From Clostridiales bacterium (GTDB lineage Bacteria; Bacillota; Clostridia; Oscillospirales; Oscillospiraceae), in contig JAAYJC010000208.1 of the NCBI GenBank assembly GCA_012523085.1, positions 1 through 46,805 on the forward strand: a DNA stretch of 46,805 nucleotides, given 5' to 3'. A program made the position numbers and the translations under genes. Shown in pieces: positions 7,684 through 15,887 of this stretch. The first letter of the stretch is position 1; each line of letters starts with the position of its first letter. The notes beneath the pieces were generated by a model. It ran no database searches. It was not told where the DNA came from and worked only from the letters and a program-made list of their open reading frames with translations.

Positions 7684-8483
7684 AGGTTTATTTATCGGTA
7701 TTCAAGATCCGCTTTTCGGCAGTCATTCAATACAGAGCTGCCGCGCTGGCCGGTATCGCAACCCAGTTTGCCTGGGGCTTTCTCGAAATATTCGCATTCC
7801 GCACAATATATAGCGGCAATGAAAGCGGTTTTCCTATGCCGTTTTCTCAGCTTTCGTCTTATATTTGGCTTCAACAGGCATTTCTCGCTTTGTTCATGAC
7901 CTGGTTTTACGACAGGGATATTCTGGATGCAATTAGCAGCGGTAACATATCTTATGAGCTGTCAAGACCGCTGGATCTGTATGGTCGATGGTTTTTTCAA
8001 ACTGCTGCAAACCGCGTTGCTCGTGCTTTACTGCGTTGTGCGCCGATTCTTGTTGTCGCTTTTTTCCTACCCGGGCCATTTCGTCTCAGCCTCCCGGAAA
8101 ACGGTGTTCAAGCTTTGGGATTTCTTGTATCACTGGCTCTTGGCTTAGGTGTGGTTGTGGCTTTCGGGATGCTGATCTACACGCTGACCTTTTATACGCT
8201 CTCTTCCACCGGATTATGGGCCGTCTTCGCAATGCTTGCCGACTTCATGTCCGGTTCGGTCATACCGCTTCCCTTCTTTCCTTCCGGTATCCGGAAAATC
8301 GCAGAGCTTCTGCCTTTCGCTTCGATGCAGAACCTCCCGCTCAGGATCTATGTCGGAAACATCGCAGGATCCGATATGCTGATCGGATTGGTATTGCAGT
8401 GCTTCTGGCTATTATCCTTGGTTATATTCGGCAGACTCATCATGAGGCGGGCACTGACCAAAGTGACCGTGCACGGAGGCTAG
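7680..8483 (+). CDS. ABC-2 exporter permease (PF06182-type), first subunit
   Basis: A 267-residue integral membrane protein with about six hydrophobic segments, e.g. VAFGMLIYTLTFYTLSSTG and LIGLVLQCFWLLSLVIFG. It matches the ABC-2 membrane family associated with bacterial multidrug/viologen-type exporters. The conserved cytosolic motif is DILDAISSGNISYELSRPLD. It is translationally coupled to the ATPase by a 4-bp overlap and followed 6 bp later by a second, divergent permease, so the transporter is probably a heterodimer of permeases with an ATPase dimer. Substrate unknown. Confidence 0.85.
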   Translation: MKVYLSVFKIRFSAVIQYRAAALAGIATQFAWGFLEIFAFRTIYSGNESGFPMPFSQLSSYIWLQQAFLALFMTWFYDRDILDAISSGNISYELSRPLDLYGRWFFQTAANRVARALLRCAPILVVAFFLPGPFRLSLPENGVQALGFLVSLALGLGVVVAFGMLIYTLTFYTLSSTGLWAVFAMLADFMSGSVIPLPFFPSGIRKIAELLPFASMQNLPLRIYVGNIAGSDMLIGLVLQCFWLLSLVIFGRLIMRRALTKVTVHGG

Positions 8484-8489
8484 ACCGAT

Positions 8490-9266
8490 ATGAAATTATA
8501 CGGTAAGTTTTTTCTTATAAATCTACAAAGTCAGATGCAGTATAAGGTTTCTTTCTTCCTGACGATTGCCGGTCAGTTTCTGGCATCTATATCGACATTT
8601 CTCAGCCTTCTCTTTATCTTCAGCCGGTTTCCCGAGATTAAAGGTTTTACACTCAATCAAGTCTTGCTCTGCTTTGCCGTTGTTCAAATGGCATTTTCAT
8701 TTGCCGAATGCTTTGCGCGTGGTTTCGATCGCTTTCCCTCAATGATTTCCAACGGTGAATTTGACCGCGTAATGGTCCGGCCGCGAAGTGCAATTTTTCA
8801 GATAATGGCGTATAAAATGGAGTTTGCCCGCCTCGGACGTTTTTTTCAGTCCCTGTGTATGCTGATATACGCAATGATTGCTTGCGGTGTATTTTGGAGT
8901 TTAAGCAAGCTCGCGGTTCTGTTTTTAATGATCATTTGCGGAAGCATTATCATTACCGGGTTGTTTCTCGTTTATGCCGGTTTAACCTTTTTCACCGTGG
9001 AAGGTCTGGAATTTATGAACATCCTGACCGACGGGGGACGCGAGTTCGGGCGATATCCCTTCTCTGTATATGGCAAAGAAGTGCTGAAGTTTCTGACTTA
9101 TGTGGTTCCGCTGGCGCTGTATCAGTATTACCCCCTAATGTACCTGCTGGGTAAATCCGATAAAATTCTATATGGGTTTCTACCGCCGATCGGTACACTG
9201 TTTATCCTTCCGTGCTTCGCGTTTTGGAGATTTGGACTTCATCGATATAAGTCGACAGGTTCCTAA
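8490..9266 (+). CDS. ABC-2 exporter permease (PF06182-type), second subunit
   Basis: A 258-residue membrane protein of the same family as its neighbour, with the matching intracellular motif MISNGEFDRVMVRPRS and about six membrane spans (VSFFLTIAGQFLASISTFLS, LFLMIICGSIIITGLFLVYA). GGAGG at 8475-8479 lies inside the end of the previous gene and serves this start. It completes the ATPase-permease-permease operon. No terminator with a clear T tract was seen directly after it. Confidence 0.85.
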   Translation: MKLYGKFFLINLQSQMQYKVSFFLTIAGQFLASISTFLSLLFIFSRFPEIKGFTLNQVLLCFAVVQMAFSFAECFARGFDRFPSMISNGEFDRVMVRPRSAIFQIMAYKMEFARLGRFFQSLCMLIYAMIACGVFWSLSKLAVLFLMIICGSIIITGLFLVYAGLTFFTVEGLEFMNILTDGGREFGRYPFSVYGKEVLKFLTYVVPLALYQYYPLMYLLGKSDKILYGFLPPIGTLFILPCFAFWRFGLHRYKSTGS

Positions 9267-9436
9267 TGCTCTATAGCACCTACCTTGATCCCTTATATCA
9301 TAATCCTGCTTGTGCAGGCCGCTCATGGTCTGATACCGAAAATACCCCGCAATCGCACCTGCATTTAGTATAAAAAGGTGCAAAAAAACGCACTAAAAAC
9401 AATCCGGAAAGCGCCCGATAACCGTGTTTTTGGATA

Positions 9437-9465
9437 TTGATTTTACATAATGCATTTTGTATAAT
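9437..9465 (+). promoter_or_regulatory. Promoter of the LTA-synthase-like gene
   Basis: TTGATT (9437-9442), 17-bp spacer, TATAAT (9460-9465) on the plus strand, 55 bp before the start codon. Otherwise 9267-9520 contains no gene I can support. Confidence 0.7.
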
Positions 9466-9520
9466 ATAAATGTAATAATTCGACATTTATGCTGTCATGC
9501 CTTATGGCATAAGGAGCCCT

Positions 9521-11539
9521 ATGAAACCGATTAAGAAGATCCCGCGTTTTTTATTTGCGGCCCTCGAAAAAAAGCCTATTTCCGTTCTTATCATTCTCTC
9601 TTTCGCGCTGAACTGTTTTATAGAAGTTATGGGCAGGCGTTCCCCGGCCGATGTTCTTACATATATGGTTACAAGGCCGCACCTTTTCTTATTGAATACA
9701 TTTATTATCATGTGCTCTTTTCTGATTATTTTGCTTATTCAGCGCAGGGCATTTATTGTGTTGCTTATTTCAACGTTATGGGTCGTTTGCGGGATAACCA
9801 ACTGCTCGCTGATGTTTTTGCGTGCACTGCCCTTTACCGCGCGTGATATTTTTTTGGTGTACGACGGGCTCAAAGTTGCGAAGGCCTATTTCTCTGTTAC
9901 AGATATTATTCTGATTGCAACCGGTGCGGCTGCTGTATTGTTCTTGCTTGTCCTGTCGTTCTTTAAACTTCCTAAATGCCGTAAACCGCCAAAATACTCG
10001 CGGCAGATCATAACGGTCGCGTCCCTTGTTTTGATTCTCGTTTTTATTACAACCGTCGGTACCGGCGATATTGCGCTGGCTTCGGATTACGAAAACATCA
10101 ACGCGGCATATGACGATTGCGGATTTGCTTTTTGCTTTACCAGCAGCATTTTTGATTCGGGCATCGGCAAGCCTGACGATTATTCGCAAGATAAGATGGA
10201 AGCGTTGAAAGCGCAATTGGATGCGATTCCGGATAGCGCCGGAAAAAAGCCCAACATCATTTATATCCAGCTGGAATCGTTTTTTGATCCCTCCACAATT
10301 AATGGTTTAAGTTATTCAAAGAACCCCATTCCCGTATTCACACAACTTAAACAGGAATTTCCATCGGGCTTTTTATGCGTGCCTGCTCTCGGTGCAGGCA
10401 CGGTAAACACAGAGTTTGAAATCCTGACTGGTATGAGCCTTGATTATTTCGGTGTCGGCGAATATCCCTACGACTCCACCTTCAGGAGCCAGACCTGCGA
10501 AAGCCTTGCCTACAACCTAAAGAGTATCGGATACGGCGCGTATGCGATACATAACCACAGCGGAACATTCTATTCACGCAACATTGTATATGCAAACCTT
10601 GGCTTCGATAGCTTTACCAGTCTTGAATATATGAAAGATATTCAGTACAACGAAACCGGCTGGGCAAAGGACGCGGTGCTTGAAGACTGCATTATGGACA
10701 CCTTGAATGCGTCCAACAAATCTGGTTTTATCTTTGCCGTAACCGCCCAGGGGCACGGAAAGTATCCGACCGATTTTACCGACAGCCCTATTTCCGTGGA
10801 GGAAACAGAGCAGCTGGAGATCGGCGATCCTGAAGCGCTTGAATACTATATGTATCAGCTGGAGGAAACGGATAGGTTTATCGGCAGCTTGATTGAAAGG
10901 CTGAAGAGTTATCCCGAGGATGTCGTTTTAGTCTTGTATGGAGACCATCTGCCTGCGTTAGGCATATCGCCGGAGTTTCATACGACGAGATCGCTATACA
11001 ACACAGAATATATTGTCTGGAATAATTTCGGGATGAAGGGCGACGACAAGGATCTGTTCGCTTACCGTCTATCCGCGCATGTACTTGATATGGTTGATAT
11101 CCGTAAAGGCACCATTTTCAAATACCACCAGAGTTGCTTTGCTTCAGCGAATTATTTCAAGAATCTTGAAATGCTTGAATACGATATGATATTCGGCGAG
11201 AAATATGTTTACAACGGCGTAAATCCCTTTGCTCCCACCGATTTACATATGGGACTTGAAGTTATTCTGCTGACAAAGGCCGCATTACACGGGGACTTTT
11301 CTTACATCAGCGGCAGTGGATTCACATCGTTCAGCGTCGTCTATGTTAATGGGAATAGAAGGAATACGGATTATATCAATCCCAGTCTCCTGTATGTTGA
11401 TTGTCAGATTAAAGAAGGCGATACCGTAGAGGTATGCCAGGCAGGTGACGATAACGTTCCGCTCAGCTCGACCGGAGGTTATACCGTCACCACCTCCGAT
11501 CTGCTCCCGGCCGAAATTCCGCCGGAATTAGCATGGTAA
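9521..11539 (+). CDS. LTA-synthase-like membrane sulfatase/phosphotransferase
   Basis: A 672-residue protein of the alkaline-phosphatase superfamily, related to lipoteichoic acid synthases. Five N-terminal membrane spans (to about residue 185) are followed by an extracellular sulfatase-fold domain (about 240-520). Metal/catalytic motifs seen are IIYIQLESFFD (metal-binding Glu), GAGTVNTEFE (with the nucleophilic Thr), the HNHSGTFYSR loop, TAQGHGKY and VLYGDHLPALG. A ~150-residue C-terminal tail follows. In LtaS-type enzymes the Thr transfers glycerol phosphate from phosphatidylglycerol to a growing polymer. Whether this one makes LTA or decorates another glycan cannot be read from sequence. 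AAGGAG precedes ATG 9521. It is a single-gene unit. Confidence 0.85.
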   Translation: MKPIKKIPRFLFAALEKKPISVLIILSFALNCFIEVMGRRSPADVLTYMVTRPHLFLLNTFIIMCSFLIILLIQRRAFIVLLISTLWVVCGITNCSLMFLRALPFTARDIFLVYDGLKVAKAYFSVTDIILIATGAAAVLFLLVLSFFKLPKCRKPPKYSRQIITVASLVLILVFITTVGTGDIALASDYENINAAYDDCGFAFCFTSSIFDSGIGKPDDYSQDKMEALKAQLDAIPDSAGKKPNIIYIQLESFFDPSTINGLSYSKNPIPVFTQLKQEFPSGFLCVPALGAGTVNTEFEILTGMSLDYFGVGEYPYDSTFRSQTCESLAYNLKSIGYGAYAIHNHSGTFYSRNIVYANLGFDSFTSLEYMKDIQYNETGWAKDAVLEDCIMDTLNASNKSGFIFAVTAQGHGKYPTDFTDSPISVEETEQLEIGDPEALEYYMYQLEETDRFIGSLIERLKSYPEDVVLVLYGDHLPALGISPEFHTTRSLYNTEYIVWNNFGMKGDDKDLFAYRLSAHVLDMVDIRKGTIFKYHQSCFASANYFKNLEMLEYDMIFGEKYVYNGVNPFAPTDLHMGLEVILLTKAALHGDFSYISGSGFTSFSVVYVNGNRRNTDYINPSLLYVDCQIKEGDTVEVCQAGDDNVPLSSTGGYTVTTSDLLPAEIPPELAW

Positions 11540-11547
11540 TAAAATAA

Positions 11548-11594
11548 CCGTATGAATCAGGGCGTGCCAATCCGGCACGCCCTGATTCATACGG
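11548..11594. repeat. 21-bp perfect inverted repeat (possible bidirectional terminator)
   Basis: 11548-11568 pairs perfectly with 11574-11594 around a 5-nt loop (AATCC), just 8 bp past the LTA-synthase-like stop. There is no T tract. Its position suits transcription termination or mRNA 3'-end protection. Confidence 0.8.
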
Positions 11595-11663
11595 CAGACA
11601 AAGAAAAGATAAGCATTTTGATATAGCACAGCTATCCAAAAGGACATAAGCAGTCACCATATT

Positions 11664-11786
11664 TGTCATCCTAAGCCAAGCATCCTGCGGATGCTTGGGG
11701 ACCCCAAACGCTTTAAATCTGTGATCAAAGGACCGCATACGCTTCGCGTTGCGGTCCTTTGGCGAAGGATCTTTCCTACATAAGAG
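11664..11786. repeat. Compound palindromic element (REP-like)
   Basis: Two nested palindromes lie between TGTCATCCTAAG and GGCGAAGGATCTTTCC: CCAAGCATCC (11676-11685) with 11689-11698, and CAAAGGACCGCA (11726-11737) with 11750-11761, which has an inner ACGC/GCGT stem. The outer halves resemble the GTCATCC...GCGAAGGATCT class of intergenic repeats seen in many bacterial genomes. The rest of the gene-free span 11595-11919 shows only an isolated GGGGAGGA site at 11895-11902 that serves no obvious gene. Confidence 0.55.
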
Positions 11787-11919
11787 CATCCAGGTCCAAG
11801 ATGGAGCCTTGGTCGTTTATTGCGTTCCCTGCTCATTATAATACGTATGTACGGCTAATTAAACTATCCCGCTATGACGAATCCTTATGTTTACGGGGAG
11901 GACAATAATAAGTGAGTAT

Positions 11920-12573
11920 TTACCTGTCTATTGACCATAAAACCATATCAATTTTCCGGGGATTCCATTTATCGTTTTTAAATTCACTATTCAATTCGTT
12001 TGTCTTATTTCTCATTATTTCAATTAAAACATACCCATTTTTTATATTCAAATTTTCAGGTTTTATATTTTGCAGTAAACTATGCTCGGGCAAATCATCG
12101 ACTGCCTGAAGAGCTTTTACAGCAAATTGATCAATTGTTCCAAAATACTTAGGGTAAATCAATGATAAAAGCCCGGATGCACCTGCTATGCCAAGACCTC
12201 TTATTTGATTTGCGATTTCAAGGCCTTCCAGGATGTTAATCGTATCAAAGGAGAATAATTTCTGATGAATTCTGCTCAGTTCATTCATTCTATTCTCGCT
12301 TTTATATTTTATCAGGTGTGCTCTTGTTGTTGCCAATCTATTTTTTGCAGTATATTTCCACACAAAATATTTATTATAAAGGAAATCAAAAAATTCATCG
12401 GCAGACATGGTTTTTATTCCATCAGGGTCCAAGCGGTCTAAATCTCTTTCCAGTTTCATGTTTTCAGGGCGAACCAAAGCCCAATAATGAACTAGCGCAT
12501 CATTCCAAAGCTTTTCTGATCCGCTGATCCAAAGTTCTTTTATTCCGATTCTTCTTGTTTTCCCTAACATCAT
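11920..12573 (-). CDS. Hypothetical protein with a possible helix-hairpin-helix segment
   Basis: About 217 residues, not recognised as a named family. The central segment IANQIRGLGIAGASGLLSLI followed by YPKYFGTIDQFAVKAL resembles the helix-hairpin-helix plus downstream Asp of HhH-GPD DNA glycosylases, but the catalytic Lys is not evident, so enzymatic function is speculative. The N-terminus is basic (MMLGKTRRIGIKELW); no signal peptide or membrane segment. The gene is visibly A+T-richer than its surroundings and flanked by repeats and broken genes, consistent with horizontal acquisition. I prefer the ATG at 12571-12573 (or the next at 12568-12570), which follows GGAAGGT, over ATG 12588, which lacks a good site. 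Confidence 0.55.
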   Translation of the reverse strand: MMLGKTRRIGIKELWISGSEKLWNDALVHYWALVRPENMKLERDLDRLDPDGIKTMSADEFFDFLYNKYFVWKYTAKNRLATTRAHLIKYKSENRMNELSRIHQKLFSFDTINILEGLEIANQIRGLGIAGASGLLSLIYPKYFGTIDQFAVKALQAVDDLPEHSLLQNIKPENLNIKNGYVLIEIMRNKTNELNSEFKNDKWNPRKIDMVLWSIDR

Positions 12574-12599
12574 AGTTACCTTCCGCATATTATTACTTT

Positions 12600-13100
12600 T
12601 TGTATTATTACATATCTATGATATTCGATTTTCATTGGAAAGTAAATGTTGATATTTACAGAATTTGCTGCTATAAATGCAGCATTTACCCCAAAATCTG
12701 CAGCTAATAGTACTGTTATTTCTGTTTTTTTATCAGTATTTATATGATGTTAATTCCATAAATGTTTTCAGCTTTTCAATCTGCTTTCTCATCTGCTTTT
12801 TTCATATACTCTTTGTATATATTTTTATTTAGGTAATACCCTCATTTATTAAATCTACTCTTAAACGCAAAAGGCCCTGAAATCCCAAGGGGTAGCACTT
12901 GTAGGGATAATAACTGAGCCCATTTGTGTTGCCTGTTTGTAGGGGTGCTCCTGTTGTGTTTTCAGGACAGCCCCTTATTTTAAGCACTCCACTAATTCGG
13001 GCGAGCGCCTGAATTGCATTTAGGAAGCCGCGCATTCGATCCGTATTAGGTCCACCATTTTATGATAAACTGCAAAGACAAAATCCTGTGGTTTTCTCAT
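12600..13100. other. A+T-rich gene-free stretch
   Basis: No gene can be supported. A 68-codon open frame on the minus strand (12829-13035) has no convincing ribosome binding site and no recognisable domain. The left half is strongly A+T-rich and may hold the promoter of the orphan gene at 11920-12573; no clear -35/-10 pair stands out. Confidence 0.4.
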
Positions 13101-13105
13101 ACCAA

Positions 13106-13145
13106 CAAACAAACCGTGAGGTTTTCGCACCCCACGGTTTGTTTG
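13106..13145. terminator. Inverted repeat, probable terminator of the SLH gene tail
   Basis: CAAACAAACCGTG (13106-13118) pairs perfectly with 13133-13145 around a 14-nt loop, 14 bp beyond the stop of the SLH fragment on the minus strand. The stem itself is flanked by mixed A/T rather than a pure T tract. Confidence 0.55.
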
Positions 13146-13158
13146 CTTACTGATAAGA

Positions 13159-13545
13159 TTACTTCCCCAGCAGGTTATACAGAACCTGCGCCATTTCCGC
13201 TCTGGTAGTGGTGCCGTCGGGGTTGAGCTTTCCGCCGCTGCCGGAGACGGTATCGGTTTCGACCAGCAGCGTCATGGCTTTCTCTGCCCAGGCGGAGATC
13301 TGTCCGGTGTCGGTGAAATCGGAGAGTGTTTTACCGGATCTGCCCTGGGGCAATTGCCCGATGAGCTTCAAAGCGTTGTAGAGCAGCGTGAACATCTCCT
13401 GACGGGTGATTTCCTTTGCCGGTGCATACAGGTTGTTGCCTACGCCCGCAGATATGCCCAGCCGCTTTGCCGTCGCGAGATATCCGGTATAATAGGTGTT
13501 CCCGGCATCTGTGAAGTTGTCGTCCGGATCCTCATCCGGTTCGAT
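13159..13545 (-). pseudogene. SLH-domain protein, C-terminal fragment
   Basis: The last ~120 residues of a surface protein with two S-layer-homology repeats: FTDAGNTYYTGYLATAKRLG / EITRQEMFTLLYNAL and FTDTGQISAWAEKAM / TTTRAEMAQVLYNLLGK. SLH repeats bind secondary cell-wall polymers and hold exported proteins at the surface. Full-length members carry a signal peptide and a large N-terminal region, all missing here. The upstream part of the frame (to 13665) is not SLH-like and is antisense to another gene's tail on the plus strand, so the true gene was cut at about 13540. The SLH portion probably is not expressed. Confidence 0.7.
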
Positions 13546-13677
13546 GCCGCCGGGCAGAGCGTCCGCATCGTCTACCGCGACGTAGGCGTCATGGACAGCG
13601 TGACACCGGCAGAGATTGATGAACAGGAAACCGAAGAGCCGCTCGAACAAGCGGAGCACGAGCAAAAGACGGCATAA
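13543..13677 (+). pseudogene. C-terminal fragment of an unrecognised plus-strand gene
   Basis: The plus-strand frame from 13543 reads DAAGQSVRIVYRDVGVMDSV then TPAEIDEQETEEPLEQAEHE and stops at 13677. The acidic, well-behaved protein sequence and the GC-stemmed hairpin right after it suggest the real 3' end of a gene whose remainder was lost where it meets the SLH fragment. I do not recognise the family. It could be cargo of a former mobile element. Confidence 0.35.
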
Positions 13678-13687
13678 ACAGCGTTAG

Positions 13688-13711
13688 GGCGGGCAGCATA
13701 CGCTACCCGCC
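13688..13711 (+). terminator. Hairpin after the plus-strand gene fragment
   Basis: GGCGGGCAGC (13688-13697) pairs with GCTACCCGCC (13702-13711) with one mismatch and a 4-nt loop, 11 bp past the stop at 13677. No T tract follows. Confidence 0.45.
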
Positions 13712-13862
13712 ACTACATAAAGGCTATGGGTTCACAAAATACCCCTATAAACGCTAACAGAATAATTTCAAGACTTTATATCAAACGGTATACAATCTGA
13801 TTCACCGGTTATTGAATAATCATCCGGATTAGGGATTGATAAAGCTATATATCAGAAATTAT

Positions 13863-14600
13863 TCAGAAGCTTTCTGTACATAGCATAACCGCGGACAGGG
13901 CTGCGACGGGTGCGGTTTCGCAGCGCAAGATGCGTTTTCCCATAGACACCAAAAGCATTCCCGCTTGTTTTGCCTGATCCGCCTCAAATGGTTCAAATCC
14001 GCCTTCGGCGCCCGTCATGACGGACACTGTCTTACAGGAGGTGCCCTTTTCAAACAGGGGCGACGCAATGGACAGCTCCGTTTCCTTTTCATATAAAAAC
14101 AGCGGAAGATCCGCATCTGCGGCTTGTTTTACGGCCTTTTCAAATGAATCAATTACGCCAGTCTTCGGAATCACACCGCGTCCGCTTTGCTTTGCCGCTT
14201 CTTCGGAGATTTTATGCCAGCGTTCTTCCTTTTTCTTTACCGAGGACTGATCCGGCCTTGATACGCAGCGCTCAGACGGAAAGAAGTAAATTGCCGCCGC
14301 TCCGAGTTCAACGCATTTTTGGATGATGCTTTCCGCTTTGTCCGCCTTCGGAAAAGCCGCATATATGATACAGTCCACTGAAGGTTCCGCGGACGACGGC
14401 TCTGTTTTTATGATTTCCAACTCCGCTTCCCTGCCGTCTGCCCGGATCAGGCGGCAGATATGATCCAGTCCCTTTCCGTCGCAAACGGCGACCGTTTCTT
14501 CCGGCCTGATTCGCAAAACGCGGATATGAGCGGCATCCTGCCCTTTTATTATGATTTTATCCTTATTTAAAGGTTCTCCGGTCATAAAAAACCGGTGCAT
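13863..14600 (-). CDS. rsmE: 16S rRNA (uracil(1498)-N(3))-methyltransferase
   Basis: A 245-residue cytoplasmic SPOUT-class methyltransferase that uses S-adenosylmethionine to methylate U1498 in helix 44 of 16S rRNA. The N-terminal PUA-like domain begins MHRFFM and includes HIRVLRIRPEE. The C-terminal knotted SAM site shows KADKAESIIQKCVELGAAAI, SERCVSR, MTGAEGGFEPFE and SMGKRILRCETAPVAAL, the last being the family signature. I chose ATG 14600 with GGGGAA upstream rather than the ATG six codons earlier. It is divergent from the ferritin-like gene at 14714. Confidence 0.95.
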   Translation of the reverse strand: MHRFFMTGEPLNKDKIIIKGQDAAHIRVLRIRPEETVAVCDGKGLDHICRLIRADGREAELEIIKTEPSSAEPSVDCIIYAAFPKADKAESIIQKCVELGAAAIYFFPSERCVSRPDQSSVKKKEERWHKISEEAAKQSGRGVIPKTGVIDSFEKAVKQAADADLPLFLYEKETELSIASPLFEKGTSCKTVSVMTGAEGGFEPFEADQAKQAGMLLVSMGKRILRCETAPVAALSAVMLCTESF

Positions 14601-14713
14601 GAACATTCCCCATTTCATTTAGACACAAATAATAAAGGAAATCCGCTTCGTGCAGCTCAGTCTTAGCACCCCGTACATCCGGTCGCATACACTATACGGG
14701 AGGTGCAAAACAT

Positions 14714-15346
14714 TTGGATAGCATAGACAGCTCCGCAGAACGGAAAAAATTCGAGGCGGTTTGGAAAAGAGTCACCGAAAGAACCCACGATCCGTATGCA
14801 ATTCCGGCATATTTATCCACCGATACTGCCGCGCAACCGTCTTATAAGGATACAGAAAACACAGTAAACGCTTCAGCCTATGGTCATACCGGACCGGCCG
14901 GCAGAATCGGATCCGGTGAAAATTACAGCGATGCCGAAGAAGTTAAGCCATTATGTGATGCCTTATTGCTGAAACGATTTATAACAGAGGAAACGCATAT
15001 CGCAAACCGCTACCATGCCCTTTCCGTAAGATGCACAAGAAGGGATATCAGCATACTTTTTTTTCGGCTTTATTCGGAATCGAGAAGTATTTTGAGAAAA
15101 CTGCAAGCGGGCTTATTTATTCTAACCGGAGATCTCTTAAAACTGCAGCCAATAAAGCCTCCGAATTGTTCATTTATGCAGATTTTACTTGACCTGTACC
15201 GGACGCAGAGCGACGCTGTAACGGCGCTCGAGGATGCTTCAAACAGCGCAGCGCTGAAAAAAGTATCTTTGCTTTTCCTGTCGGTTGCGGCATATAAGCG
15301 AAAACATATTACCGTTCTGGAATCGGTGATCGAACGCGTGATATAA
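14714..15346 (+). CDS. Hypothetical protein, possibly ferritin-like
   Basis: A 210-residue protein I do not recognise with certainty. The first ~85 residues are polar and low in hydrophobics, probably disordered (AYGHTGPAGRIGSGENYSDA). From about 88 on it is helical. LLLKRFITEETHIANRYHAL carries Glu-Glu-x-His, reminiscent of the first metal-binding helix of ferritin-like proteins, and a later helix pair is present, but a second ExxH is not clear. The start is TTG 14714, fixed by GGGAGGTG at 14698-14705, the best site in the region. It stands alone between rsmE (divergent) and cdd (convergent). Confidence 0.55.
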   Translation: MDSIDSSAERKKFEAVWKRVTERTHDPYAIPAYLSTDTAAQPSYKDTENTVNASAYGHTGPAGRIGSGENYSDAEEVKPLCDALLLKRFITEETHIANRYHALSVRCTRRDISILFFRLYSESRSILRKLQAGLFILTGDLLKLQPIKPPNCSFMQILLDLYRTQSDAVTALEDASNSAALKKVSLLFLSVAAYKRKHITVLESVIERVI

Positions 15347-15350
15347 CAGC

Positions 15351-15734
15351 TTATTTGGGTTCAAACTGATGAGGAAGAAGCTCGGATAACTTATAGCTTA
15401 CATATCTTCCGTCAGACCTTGCGCTTAAAATCTCGGCATCCTTCGAAAACTCACTGATTGCCTGGCGGCAGCTTCCGCAGGGCATGCAGTATTCGTCGCT
15501 GTGCGCTGCAACGGCAATCCGTATAATGCTCTTTCGCCCTTCACTGATCGCTTTAAAAAGTGCGACTCTTTCGGCACAAACCGTGTCACCAAGAGCCGCA
15601 TTTTCCACATTGCAGCCCGTGAAAACGATATTGTCTTCACATTCAACCGCCGCACCGACCCGAAAACCCGAATACGGCGCATACGCGTTTTCCAGGGCTT
15701 TGAATGCCGCATTGATCAATTCCCTGTCGGTCAT
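15351..15734 (-). CDS. cdd: Cytidine deaminase
   Basis: A 127-residue enzyme of pyrimidine salvage converting (deoxy)cytidine to (deoxy)uridine. It has the zinc site of the short, tetrameric class: TVCAERVAL (Cys ligand and catalytic Glu) and MPCGSCRQAISEF (two Cys ligands). The substrate loop is GFRVGAAVECED with FTGCNVENAALG. ATG 15734 follows GAGGAG; an upstream frame extension of five codons lacks support. It ends 4 bp from the convergent stop of the upstream hypothetical gene. Confidence 0.95.
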   Translation of the reverse strand: MTDRELINAAFKALENAYAPYSGFRVGAAVECEDNIVFTGCNVENAALGDTVCAERVALFKAISEGRKSIIRIAVAAHSDEYCMPCGSCRQAISEFSKDAEILSARSDGRYVSYKLSELLPHQFEPK

Positions 15735-15867
15735 ATCTCTGCTCCTCACTTTCTATAATATCACATTTGATTAAAATACAGTGTCTGTATTATTTGTATC
15801 TGTTCTGCATTTTTAGTGGTTTATAATTCACTGATATTTGTGACTGTGCAACCGTACAGCCAATCTG

Positions 15868-15887
15868 CCGGTTTCAGCGGAAACCGG
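15868..15887. terminator. Small hairpin downstream of the GtrA-type gene
   Basis: CCGGTTT (15868-15874) pairs with AAACCGG (15881-15887), adjacent to the GtrA stop at 15888. There is no clear T tract on either strand. Confidence 0.35.

Noticed and set aside
12829-13035. 68-codon minus-strand ORF
   Set aside because: The protein sequence has some non-random look (proline/glycine rich) but no ribosome binding site, no recognised family, and lies among repeats.
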